Assembly (NCBI GenBank): GCA_964451885.1
Contig: CAYVJW010000043.1
Location: 1 to 12,113, forward strand
Length of the DNA: 12,113 bases
Direction of reading: 5' to 3'
Origin: CAYVJW01 sp964451885
Lineage (GTDB): Bacteria > Patescibacteriota > Gracilibacteria > UBA4473
Shown here: positions 1-6,732 of the stretch, piece by piece
How positions within the stretch are numbered: the stretch's first letter is position 1
How the letters are laid out: every line of letters begins with the position of its first letter
The notes under the pieces: model-generated
The model's input: only the letters and a program-made list of their open reading frames with translations
The model's database searches: none
What the model was told of the DNA's origin: nothing
Translations under genes and position numbers: made by a program

Positions 1-69
1 TCCTGCTCCGAATAATTCATAGCCGTTCACCGACTGTTTGATACGATTGTCCCAGCTTTTAGATATAAA
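1..69 (-). other. Open minus-strand stretch, possible gene remnant
   Basis: Read on the minus strand, this stretch is open from a TAA stop at 70-72 to the left edge and encodes a residue string ending WDNRIKQSVNGYELFGAG. None of the three plus-strand frames resembles the recombinase that starts at 69. There is no ATG, so if it is coding it is an interior piece of a gene broken at the same junction, or it starts at an internal GTG. I do not recognise the family. The stretch is too short to separate from chance. Confidence 0.15.
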
Positions 70-476
70 TTATTTACGATGGGAAACTTGATGATTTTGA
101 TGCAAAAACGAAGAAGTGGGAAAAAGAAAAAGAATCACTTTCTAAAGTCATCCGGGATGAGGTACTGGAACAGCAGGCCTTTTATGAACTACTAATGCAC
201 CTCCCAAAACTCTGGAAGAAAGCGAGTTATGTTCAAAAACGAAAACTCTCCGAATTACTGCTGTTGAGCATCAAAGTCAAAGACGGAAAACCAATCAGTA
301 TGAAGGTTAAACCCGAATTTGAACATATGTTTCCGGAAAAATTCCGGGATGGTGGGCCAAGTGGGAAGAAATTCGAACCTTTTATCTTTTCGAACGAAAG
401 CAGTCTCAGATTGGTATTTCGAAGTTTCAGTATGAAGAAACACTCAATAGAGCCAAATTTCATGATAGTAGAATAA
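69..476 (+). pseudogene. Serine recombinase C-terminal remnant (5' truncated)
   Basis: The open frame runs from just after an in-frame TAA (66-68) to the TAA at 474-476, about 135 codons, with no start before an internal ATG at 195. It begins with YDGKLDDFDAKTKKWEKEKE, the charged segment that normally follows the zinc ribbon of large serine recombinases. A coiled-coil-like stretch follows, then LWKKASYVQKRKLSELLLLS and a KVKDGKPISMKVKPEFEHMF tail. That tail matches the usual end of resolvase/invertase-type recombinases found in many bacterial genomes. The N-terminal catalytic resolvase domain with the active serine and the recombinase DNA-binding domain are both missing upstream, so the gene cannot be active. 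The 93-residue version starting at the internal ATG is probably not a real protein. Family assignment is by recognition of the C-terminal pattern only. Confidence 0.6.
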
Positions 477-500
477 AAATTTGATTATTCTACTTTTTTA
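467..500 (+). terminator. Hairpin terminator after recombinase remnant
   Basis: A perfect 10-bp stem (AGTAGAATAA / TTATTCTACT) with an 8-base loop is followed directly by a run of six T (494-499). The TAA stop of the recombinase remnant lies inside the left arm. The form is that of a Rho-independent terminator, although the stem is AT-rich. It separates the remnant from fic. Confidence 0.6.
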
Positions 501-509
501 TGCAAAATT

Positions 510-532
510 GGAATTAAGGCATTTTTAATTCC
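510..532 (+). promoter_or_regulatory. Hairpin directly upstream of fic start
   Basis: A perfect 8-bp inverted repeat (GGAATTAA / TTAATTCC) with a 7-base loop ends 5 bases before the fic ATG. Its position would cover the ribosome-binding region, so it could be an operator for an autoregulator or an RNA hairpin limiting translation. It could also be a second, weaker terminator. No good sigma-70 promoter was found between 477 and 537. Confidence 0.35.
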
Positions 533-537
533 ACAAA

Positions 538-1662
538 ATGAAATCCTTTAACGCTGGTACACATAAACAACAATATGAGTACAAAAGCTTTTCTCCGAGT
601 TTTCTCAATGAAATGACATTAAATTGGGAAAGCGAACAAACTATTAAGATGCTTGCAGAAGCGAATCGATATTTGGGAGAGTTGAATGCTTATTCTTCTC
701 TTGTCCCAGATGTGGATTTTTTTATACGTATGCACATTGTCAAGGAGGCTACTGAGTCCAGTCGAATTGAGGGGACACAAACAAATATCGAAGAAGCGAT
801 TAAAGCCAAGAGTCAAATTGATCCAGAAAAGAGAGATGATTGGCAGGAAGTACAGAATTACATTCAAGCGATGAATCAATCAGTTGTGAATCTTGAGAAA
901 TTACCTCTTTCTATGCGACTTATTAAAGATGCTCATGAGATTTTGCTTTCAGGGGTTCGAGGCCATGGTAAAACACCAGGCAAATTCCGAAAGAGTCAAA
1001 ACTGGATTGGAGGGGCAAATCTCAAGAGTGCTTCCTTTGTTCCCCCTGCTCATGAAGAATTGCCTGACTTATTGAACGATTTGGAAAAGTTTTGGCATAG
1101 AACAAATGTTCCAGAACTAATTCGCATTGCTATTGCCCACTATCAGTTTGAAACCATTCATCCATTTTTAGATGGAAATGGAAGAACAGGACGACTCATT
1201 ATTACCCTTCATTTGGTTGATTTGGGGATTCTCGAAAGACCAACTCTTTATTTATCTGATTTTTTCGAACAACACCGACAATCTTATTTTGATGCGTTGG
1301 CATTGGTCAGGCATTCGAATTCATTAGACCAGTGGATACGATTCTTTTTGGATGGCGTGATTTATACAGCACAGAAAGGGAAGAAAACCTTCCAATCTAT
1401 TGTGAAGCTTCGTCAGGAATATGAGAAAAAAATTCTGATATTTGGGAAAAAAGCAGAAACCATACAAAAATTACTGCATAAACTTTACCAGAATCCTGTT
1501 ATCTCTCCTCGTGAGACGGAGGCGTTTTTGAAAATTACTCCAACTACAGCAAATAAGATTTTGCAGGAGTTAGAATCTATGGGGATTTTGAAAGAAACTT
1601 CTGGAATGCAGAGAAAACGTTCTTATATGCTTCATGCATATTTGGAGCTTTTTAAGAACTGA
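538..1662 (+). CDS. fic: Fic family protein (AMP-transferase type), class II with winged helix
   Basis: This 374-residue protein carries the complete Fic motif HPFLDGNGRTGR at 208-219, with catalytic H208 and the anion-binding GNGR loop. Family members usually transfer AMP from ATP onto Ser/Thr/Tyr of target proteins. An inhibitory-helix motif (S/T)xxxE(G/N), here SSRIEG at 74-79 with E78, lies N-terminal to the Fic core. This makes it a class II, self-inhibited Fic. The segment TPGKFRKSQNWIGG (146-159) matches the flap region before the core. Residues about 319-365 look like a winged helix-turn-helix (SPRETEAFLKITPTTANKIL), as in SoFic-like proteins, so DNA binding or autoregulation is possible. 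The ATG at 538 gives the usual family length; no Shine-Dalgarno is visible. It stands alone between a terminator and a palindromic element, with no separate antitoxin gene. The target is unknown. Confidence 0.93.
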   Translation: MKSFNAGTHKQQYEYKSFSPSFLNEMTLNWESEQTIKMLAEANRYLGELNAYSSLVPDVDFFIRMHIVKEATESSRIEGTQTNIEEAIKAKSQIDPEKRDDWQEVQNYIQAMNQSVVNLEKLPLSMRLIKDAHEILLSGVRGHGKTPGKFRKSQNWIGGANLKSASFVPPAHEELPDLLNDLEKFWHRTNVPELIRIAIAHYQFETIHPFLDGNGRTGRLIITLHLVDLGILERPTLYLSDFFEQHRQSYFDALALVRHSNSLDQWIRFFLDGVIYTAQKGKKTFQSIVKLRQEYEKKILIFGKKAETIQKLLHKLYQNPVISPRETEAFLKITPTTANKILQELESMGILKETSGMQRKRSYMLHAYLELFKN

Positions 1663-1764
1663 CACTGAATCCATACAACCTTATGCTGAATAACTATTTT
1701 ATTCATGGCAGGACAAAACCAACGCTGGATGATTTTAAGAATCAAACCATCAATATTCCACTTA
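1663..1764 (+). other. Spacer with possible short ORF cut by element
   Basis: No confident gene lies here. A 34-codon frame from the ATG at 1683 to the TGA at 1785 reads FIHGRTKPTLDDFKNQTINI and then crosses into the palindromic element at 1765. If the element and one TTA copy are removed, the frame ends a few codons later at the TGA in 1928-1930. That could be a degraded gene end or chance. The product is not recognised. Confidence 0.25.
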
Positions 1765-1919
1765 GGGTAACCGACAAAATAACCTGAACAATTTCATCCC
1801 AGCTTCACATCATATAAATCTTTAAAAACTTTCACAATATTATAATATTCCTCAATTTTTTTAAAATTTATCTGATATAAATCTGGGCGAACTTGAACAT
1901 GTTATTTTATCGCTCACCC
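1765..1919. mobile_element. Palindromic MITE-like element, left copy
   Basis: This 155-bp AT-rich element has terminal inverted repeats. The left end begins GGGTAACCGACAAAATAAC, and the right end read inward begins GGGTGAGCGATAAAATAAC. TTA directly flanks both sides (1762-1764 and 1920-1922), as expected of a 3-bp target duplication. The whole element folds as one long imperfect hairpin around the perfect 14-bp centre AATATTATAATATT. It has no coding capacity. A second copy in opposite orientation lies at 5810-5962, about 85% identical by hand alignment. A miniature inverted-repeat element mobilised by a transposase elsewhere is the simplest reading. Confidence 0.75.
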
Positions 1920-1928
1920 TTATCAGGT

Positions 1929-1950
1929 GAAATTAAAAAATTTTAATTTC
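1929..1950 (-). terminator. Weak AT-only hairpin downstream of the TS-family gene
   Basis: A perfect 10-bp inverted repeat (GAAATTAAAA / TTTTAATTTC) with a 2-base loop lies about 20 bases past the stop of the minus-strand thymidylate-synthase-family gene. The stem has one G-C pair and the T-rich arm is part of the stem. It could act as a weak terminator, and the adjacent palindromic element could do the same. Confidence 0.3.
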
Positions 1951-1974
1951 TCATTGTTAATTGTTCACTATCAA
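1947..1974. repeat. Degenerate heptamer repeat at 3' end of the TS-family gene
   Basis: On the plus strand this reads as 7-base units TTTCTCA, TTGTTAA, TTGTTCA and CTATCAA. The last unit overlaps the TGA stop of the thymidylate-synthase-family gene (tca at 1971-1973). The middle units match the array at 6803-6837. The outer units are divergent, so the true boundaries are uncertain. Confidence 0.45.
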
Positions 1975-2807
1975 AGCACAATTTTCATCTTCCCCAAAGG
2001 TTCCTGCGGCTGGTAAGCATCTTTCAATTGCCGGAAAATTTCGTCTACTAATCCTTCATCTCCTTCCTCTGCTCGATCTAAGGCTCCTTTCGGACAGGAA
2101 AAAACAAGCGGTTCGTGTTTTATTTTCCGAGCAACAATCTCTTTTGCCTGGTCTATATGGATATCATAAATATGCGCGTTGGAAATCGAAACCGTTAGAA
2201 CTCCCGGTGAAACTCCCAACTTTTGCGCCAAAAAATAAGCCAATAATGCAAATCCTGCTACGTCATGGGGATTGCCGAGCATCATGTCATTGGAGCGAAT
2301 AATTAAATGCAAGCATAATTTTCCTCCCATTACTTGAGCCGTAAAACAAAAAGGGCAGGGAACGTTTTTTTTTCTGGTTCCGTCAATCAGTCCATCATCA
2401 CTTGGATCCCACATTAAAATTACTCCATGACGGGAAGTCGGATCTTCTGTTAATAATCTTATCAAACCGTCAATTTGATCCCGGCCGAAGTGTTTTCTCC
2501 AGCGGTAACCGTAGGCGGATTCGACGCAATTGTTTTCTTCGGCAAAATCATTCCAAATTTTTGTAAAACGCTGCAAGAAAGCTAAATTTTTGTGCCCCAT
2601 TAAAAACCAGATTTGTTCGGCTATAAAAACTTTCAGGGGGATGCGACGAAGGGTTAAAAGCGGAAATCCTTTTTCCAGGTCATATCGCATTGATACCCCC
2701 GGAAGGCTATGGCAGACGTGCCCCGTACGTTCATTTTTTTCTGCAATTCCGTGTTCCAAAATCGCTTTTAAGAGAGAGGAGTACTGTGTGTCAAATTCGT
2801 TTTTCAT
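1971..2807 (-). CDS. thyA: Thymidylate synthase / dCMP hydroxymethylase family protein
   Basis: This 278-residue protein would methylate or hydroxymethylate a pyrimidine deoxynucleotide at C5 using methylene-tetrahydrofolate. Family landmarks are ERTG (R27), FPLLTLRR, EQIWFLMG, TSRHG with R126, the catalytic Cys in VPCPFCF (C151), RSNDMMLGNP (R171, S172, D174) and NAHIYDIH (H212, Y214). Differences from Escherichia coli ThyA are notable. The His after the catalytic Cys is Pro152, the second Arg of the SRR pair is His127, and the pyrimidine-reading Asn is Asp182 in the PHDVAG segment. Asp at this position is known from T4 dCMP hydroxymethylase, so the substrate is uncertain. The ATG at 2807 is chosen because homology begins there; an upstream TTG at 2897 would only add an AT-rich, promoter-like leader. 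The gene diverges from the ATPase gene starting at 2963. The symbol refers to the family, not to a proven reaction. Confidence 0.88.
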   Translation of the reverse strand: MKNEFDTQYSSLLKAILEHGIAEKNERTGHVCHSLPGVSMRYDLEKGFPLLTLRRIPLKVFIAEQIWFLMGHKNLAFLQRFTKIWNDFAEENNCVESAYGYRWRKHFGRDQIDGLIRLLTEDPTSRHGVILMWDPSDDGLIDGTRKKNVPCPFCFTAQVMGGKLCLHLIIRSNDMMLGNPHDVAGFALLAYFLAQKLGVSPGVLTVSISNAHIYDIHIDQAKEIVARKIKHEPLVFSCPKGALDRAEEGDEGLVDEIFRQLKDAYQPQEPLGKMKIVL

Positions 2808-2915
2808 CGAATCGATTTTGTCAAAATATAAAAAAATAACAAGTGAAGATTTAATACATATAACATATAATTTCATTTCATCAAGCGAAATTAGCAAAAA
2901 TCTTCTTATATATCT

Positions 2916-2943
2916 TTGAATATCCTCATTTCTCTGCTATAAT
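2916..2943 (+). promoter_or_regulatory. Extended -10 promoter for VirD4-like gene
   Basis: TTGAAT (2916-2921), a 16-bp spacer and TATAAT (2938-2943) preceded by TG one base upstream (TGCTATAAT) form a good sigma-70 site with an extended -10. Transcription would start near 2950, leaving only about 13 bases before the ATG at 2963. The message would have a very short leader and no Shine-Dalgarno. Confidence 0.6.
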
Positions 2944-2962
2944 AAAGGGATTTTTGGTATAA

Positions 2963-5809
2963 ATGGATTTAATTAAAAGCATTTGGCTTCAACTCGTAGA
3001 AATTTACGGGATATTTACCTGGAAAGAGTGGCTGCTATATATCACTATTGTCATCATCGGATTTCTTGTAATTCGAGCTTTATTGCGCTACTGGCATCGA
3101 AGGCATGAGAAAACGGAACTCGTTCATATGAGAGTCACCTTACCCAAGTCTGATTCTAAGCTTGACCAGGAAAAACGGACGGAAAAAGACTTTCGCGAAG
3201 CAATCGGAAAAGCTGAACAACTCTTTCGAGCACTTCATGAAACTAGGGAATTGAATTTGTACAATATTATTTTCAAGAGGACGCTGTGGAGAAAGCCACA
3301 GCTTGCATTTGAACTTCAATTCGAAAAAAGGCAGCTGAATTTTGCCATAGTCTGCGATCCTTACTATCAAAAAATAGTTGATAAGCAAATCACCTCCTTT
3401 TATCAGGCAGCTGAAATTGAAATTTTAAAACCCGAACAATATTTTGATCTCAAACCGAAAGATTTCTATGCCAACGGATATTACATGTACACGGAAAAAC
3501 CGCACTGGTATCCTATCCAAACTTATAAAAAAATAGAAGATGATGCCTTAAACGACCTAGCAAACTCTTTTGCGAAACTTTCCATGGAAGAAAAAGCCGT
3601 TATACAATTTGTCATTCATCCAAAATCAAAAAAATGGCAGAAACAAGCAGAAAAAATATCTACCAGACTTTATAAAGAAAAAAAGGAACCAAGCGGGATT
3701 TTCAGTATCCCCATTATTGGATTTCTGCTTCGGATTTTATTTCTTCCCATTAAAATTCTTGTTTCGGGATATGATCCTAAAACCGACACCTTAACCGGGG
3801 AAGCAGAAGATAGCGGTGGTATGGTGCGTATGCTTTCCTCCAAAGAAGAAGTTTATAAATCCATGGGCGAAAAATCCGCTCAGTCCGGTTATGACACTAC
3901 CATTCGAGTATTGGCCGCTTCTCCGGAGAAAGACCGAGTCGAGGAAATACTGAACGGAATTTTTGTGGCTTTCAATGTTTTTAAAGCTAAGGGATCGAAT
4001 ACGTTTGAAAACCAGCGAATCATTCCCCTCAATTTCATTAATTCTCCTCTTATCCAACATAATTATCGGCTCAGGTTGCCCAGCTTCTTTGAAAAAAAAT
4101 GTCTTTTATGTTCCGAAGAATTGGCCACGCTTTTTCACTTCCCTGATTCACGGTATAACCGAATACCAACCATCGCCTGGCTCACGTATAAAATGCTTCC
4201 CCCACCTATCGATCTTCCGAAAGAAGGGGTTGTCCTTGGAAATTCCATATACCGGGGAATCGTAAAACCGGTTCGATTTATGCGAGATGACCGTACCAGA
4301 CACCAATACTGCATCGGTAAATCAGGATCCGGAAAGTCCGTACTTCTCTGGAACATGGCTGTTCAGGATATAAAAAATGGAGACGGAGTATGTGTTATCG
4401 ATCCGCACGGAGACCTGGTAGATGACATCGTTAACTGTATTCCGAAAGAGCGAGCTAAAGATGTTGTTATTTTTGATCCGGGCGATCTTGAGCGTCCCAT
4501 GGGACTCAATATTCTTGATGCTAAAACAGCGGAAGAAAAAGATCGAGCCAGTCTAGATGCTATGGAAATATTTATTAAATTATTCGGAAACGAAGTCTTC
4601 GGTCCGCGTATCCAACACTACTTTCGTAACGGCTGCCTCACTCTCATGGATGATGTAGATGAAGGAGCCACGCTGATTGATATCCCCCGTCTTTTTATCG
4701 ATGATGACTACCAAAAATATAAAGTATCCAAAGTGCAAAATGTGATGGTTCGGGCTTTTTGGGAAAACGAAATGGCCAACACCGGAGAACGGGAAAAACA
4801 AGAGATGATCCCGTATTTTACTTCAAAATTCGGCCCCTTTATCACCAACACAACGATGCGTAATATCATCGGACAAACAAAATCTTCTTTTAATGTCCGT
4901 AATCTTATGGACAGCCAAAAAATCCTCATGGTGAATCTCTCGAAAGGTAAAATCGGGGAAATCAACGCCCAACTGCTCGGCCTTATCATGGTTGCTCGTA
5001 TTAATATGGCTGCTATGGGACGATATAATATCCCGAAAGAAGAACGAAAAGATTTCTTCTTTTATGTGGATGAGTTTCAAAACTTTGCCACTGATACTTT
5101 TGCGGCTATTTTATCCGAAGCCCGTAAATACCGGCTTTGCCTGATAATGGCACACCAATATATTGCCCAGCTGACTGAAGGCAGCGGAGGCGGAGGTGGG
5201 GACACGAAAATCCGGGATGCAGTATTTGGTAACGTGGGATCTATGATGAGCTTTAAAGTCGGCGCTGATGATGCCGAATATCTGGAAAAAGAATATTCTC
5301 CCGCGCTTTCTGCTCAAGATATTCTGAGCATTGCTAACTATAAAGCTTACGTAAAACTAAACATAAACAACACCACTTCCAGTCCATTTTCCATGCAGAC
5401 CCTTTATGATCCGAGTATGAAAAACGAGGCAGTAGGAGAGGTCATCAAGAAATACTCCCGAATGAAATTCGGACGGAAAAAAGAGTTTGTGGACGCGGAA
5501 ATCGAAGCTCGAATGGGTGTAGGGCAAGGTGCAGGCGGAGGAGCCGGCGCCCCAGCGGCAGGAAAAGTGGACATGATGGCACAAATGCAGGCGGGCGCCC
5601 CGCCGGCAGGAGGACCGGCACCAGCACAGTCACCGCCACAATCAGCTCCTGCAGCACCACCGCCACCAGCTCCTGACTCGGCCCCGGCTCAAGATTCCGC
5701 CGCTCCACAGGCAGAAGAAGCTCCTCCTACAACGCCACCGACGCCTTCTGAAGAAGAAACTTCACCTGTTGCTTCACCGGATGAAGAAAATATAAAGAGG
5801 GAGGTGTAA
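2963..5809 (+). CDS. Membrane-anchored VirD4/TraD-like conjugation ATPase
   Basis: This 948-residue protein is a type IV secretion coupling-protein-like P-loop ATPase. It has one clear N-terminal membrane segment (about 23-41) followed by basic residues. A roughly 400-residue cytoplasmic region contains a second hydrophobic stretch (about 247-267). The motor domain has Walker A GKSGSGKS at 452-459, DPHGDLVDD just after it, and Walker B FFFYVDEF (D703, E704). MAHQYIAQL (729-737) and GNVGSMMSFKVGADDAEYLE resemble the end of TraG/TraD-type ATPases. A Gly run (742-746) interrupts the motor. Residues about 853-935 are a disordered Ala/Pro/Gln/Gly tail of higher GC, which could be a partner-docking tail. 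No VirB4, VirB6, relaxase or pilus gene lies nearby, so it is an orphan here. Its TAA stop is also the 3-bp flank of the palindromic element at 5810. DNA transport or pilus-linked export are both possible. Confidence 0.8.
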   Translation: MDLIKSIWLQLVEIYGIFTWKEWLLYITIVIIGFLVIRALLRYWHRRHEKTELVHMRVTLPKSDSKLDQEKRTEKDFREAIGKAEQLFRALHETRELNLYNIIFKRTLWRKPQLAFELQFEKRQLNFAIVCDPYYQKIVDKQITSFYQAAEIEILKPEQYFDLKPKDFYANGYYMYTEKPHWYPIQTYKKIEDDALNDLANSFAKLSMEEKAVIQFVIHPKSKKWQKQAEKISTRLYKEKKEPSGIFSIPIIGFLLRILFLPIKILVSGYDPKTDTLTGEAEDSGGMVRMLSSKEEVYKSMGEKSAQSGYDTTIRVLAASPEKDRVEEILNGIFVAFNVFKAKGSNTFENQRIIPLNFINSPLIQHNYRLRLPSFFEKKCLLCSEELATLFHFPDSRYNRIPTIAWLTYKMLPPPIDLPKEGVVLGNSIYRGIVKPVRFMRDDRTRHQYCIGKSGSGKSVLLWNMAVQDIKNGDGVCVIDPHGDLVDDIVNCIPKERAKDVVIFDPGDLERPMGLNILDAKTAEEKDRASLDAMEIFIKLFGNEVFGPRIQHYFRNGCLTLMDDVDEGATLIDIPRLFIDDDYQKYKVSKVQNVMVRAFWENEMANTGEREKQEMIPYFTSKFGPFITNTTMRNIIGQTKSSFNVRNLMDSQKILMVNLSKGKIGEINAQLLGLIMVARINMAAMGRYNIPKEERKDFFFYVDEFQNFATDTFAAILSEARKYRLCLIMAHQYIAQLTEGSGGGGGDTKIRDAVFGNVGSMMSFKVGADDAEYLEKEYSPALSAQDILSIANYKAYVKLNINNTTSSPFSMQTLYDPSMKNEAVGEVIKKYSRMKFGRKKEFVDAEIEARMGVGQGAGGGAGAPAAGKVDMMAQMQAGAPPAGGPAPAQSPPQSAPAAPPPPAPDSAPAQDSAAPQAEEAPPTTPPTPSEEETSPVASPDEENIKREV

Positions 5810-5962
5810 GGGTGAGAGATAAAATAACATGTTCAAGTTCGCTCAGATTTGCATTATAGATTTATAAAAAATTGAGGAATATTGTAATATTGTGAAAGTT
5901 TTTAGAAATTTAGGTGATGTGAAGCTGTGATGAAATTGTTCAAGTTATTTTGTCGCTCGCCC
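5810..5962. mobile_element. Palindromic MITE-like element, right copy
   Basis: This 153-bp copy of the 1765-1919 element is inverted relative to it. It starts GGGTGAGAGATAAAATAAC, and its far end read inward begins GGGCGAGCGACAAAATAAC. TAA flanks both sides (5807-5809 and 5963-5965). The left TAA is the stop codon of the VirD4-like gene. The near-palindrome AATATTGTAATATT forms the centre. Most differences from the other copy cluster in an AT-rich segment at about 5851-5866 and at the final bases. Transcribed read-through would fold into a long hairpin and could stop transcription. Confidence 0.75.
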
Positions 5963-6097
5963 TAAGTGATAAGAAAAAATTGAATATTAGATTTAGAGGA
6001 CTCTTTGAGTCTGACATTAACAGTTGGCACTTCAGGAAGTTTCAGCAGAATCAATTATTGAAAAAAATACTATTGGGTTTCTAGCTAAATTCCGCTT
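5963..6097. other. Intergenic spacer between convergent genes
   Basis: This spacer lies between the right-hand element and the end of vapC. It holds a small inverted repeat GACTC-TTT-GAGTC at about 5999-6012 with no T-run, too weak to call a terminator. No ORF, promoter or RNA gene was recognised. Confidence 0.4.
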
Positions 6098-6472
6098 CTA
6101 ATAAGGCACTAATACCATCTCCAACATTGGAAAATGTTTCAAATTTAGAGTTACTAAAGTTATACCACTTTCTTCTGCCGTTGATGCTATTAAGGAATCT
6201 AAAAGTCCTGTTCCATATTTTTTATGAAAATCCCTTCTAAAAATTCCCCCCTTTTTTGAAATCATTCCATTTACCGGAATTAGTTCTAATTGAGAAACCA
6301 AGTTATCTAATATCACTTGTTCGTGCCCTTCTCGAACTCCAGCATACAATTCCGCAGCAGTTAAGGCTGAAATTGCGGGACATTTTTCCAGGCTATCCAA
6401 AAAATCTACAGCTTCTTTCTTTCCACGCAGATAGTCGATTAATATACAAGTATCCAGCAAGTATTTTCTCAT
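6098..6472 (-). CDS. vapC: VapC-like PIN-domain toxin
   Basis: This 124-residue PIN-domain protein is the toxin of a VapBC pair. The family are Mg2+-dependent ribonucleases that often cut initiator tRNA or rRNA. Acidic residues typical of the active site are present: D7 in YLLDTCILIDYL, E41 in TAAELYAGV and D92 in GLLDSLIAST. The usual TxN near the C-terminus is N110 in TLNLKHF. Length is normal for the family and no disruption is seen. Its ATG overlaps the TGA of the antitoxin by four bases (ATGA), so translation is probably coupled. It shares the antitoxin promoter at 6733-6761. The RNA target cannot be read from sequence. Confidence 0.93.
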   Translation of the reverse strand: MRKYLLDTCILIDYLRGKKEAVDFLDSLEKCPAISALTAAELYAGVREGHEQVILDNLVSQLELIPVNGMISKKGGIFRRDFHKKYGTGLLDSLIASTAEESGITLVTLNLKHFPMLEMVLVPY

Positions 6473-6705
6473 TTTCTATCTAGTTCTGAACGAATATCTC
6501 TAAATTCATTAATTACCTCTTTTCTATCTGCCCACATCCCTTTTGCAGCCTTAAGTGATTCTTTCCAATTAAATCCTTTTTGTATTTCCAAAAAACGATC
6601 AATCGCCTTGCGTATAATTTCACTCTGCTTAACCCCGCTGGAATAAGCCAGAGATTTAATTCCTGTATTTTGCGCCTCTGTTAAGTAAACCTGAGTTTTT
6701 AGCAT
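6469..6705 (-). CDS. vapB: VapB-like ribbon-helix-helix antitoxin
   Basis: This 78-residue protein is the antitoxin partner of the PIN toxin that overlaps its stop codon. The N-terminus MLKTQVYLTEAQNTGIKSLA followed by GVKQSEIIRKAIDRFLE fits a ribbon-helix-helix (CopG/MetJ-type) DNA-binding fold: one strand (about 2-8) and two helices. The acidic and basic C-terminal segment (about 45-78) would wrap the toxin. By family precedent it binds the toxin and represses its own promoter. A short AAGTAT direct repeat at 6721-6726 and 6732-6737, next to the -10, is a candidate operator. No Shine-Dalgarno precedes the ATG. Confidence 0.88.
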   Translation of the reverse strand: MLKTQVYLTEAQNTGIKSLAYSSGVKQSEIIRKAIDRFLEIQKGFNWKESLKAAKGMWADRKEVINEFRDIRSELDRK

Positions 6706-6732
6706 GAATTATTAATTATGAAGTATGTTCTA

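Noticed and set aside
1961..2302. 113-residue plus-strand ORF
   Set aside because: Shadow of the thymidylate-synthase-family gene on the opposite strand.
2808..2897. Longer N-terminus of the TS-family protein from the TTG at 2897
   Set aside because: The extra 30 residues are hydrophobic, come from AT-rich promoter-like DNA, and lie before the point where family similarity begins.
2530..2919. 129-residue plus-strand ORF opposite the TS-family gene
   Set aside because: It lies antisense to a gene with clear family motifs, has no recognisable domain, and its composition follows the other strand.
1765..5962. A composite transposon formed by the two inverted elements
   Set aside because: Each element has its own 3-bp direct flank and no transposase lies between them, so independent insertions are simpler. 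I kept it only as an alternative.
5963..6097. Small RNA or tRNA in the spacer before vapC
   Set aside because: No cloverleaf, no T-loop-like sequence and no promoter or terminator pair could be found.
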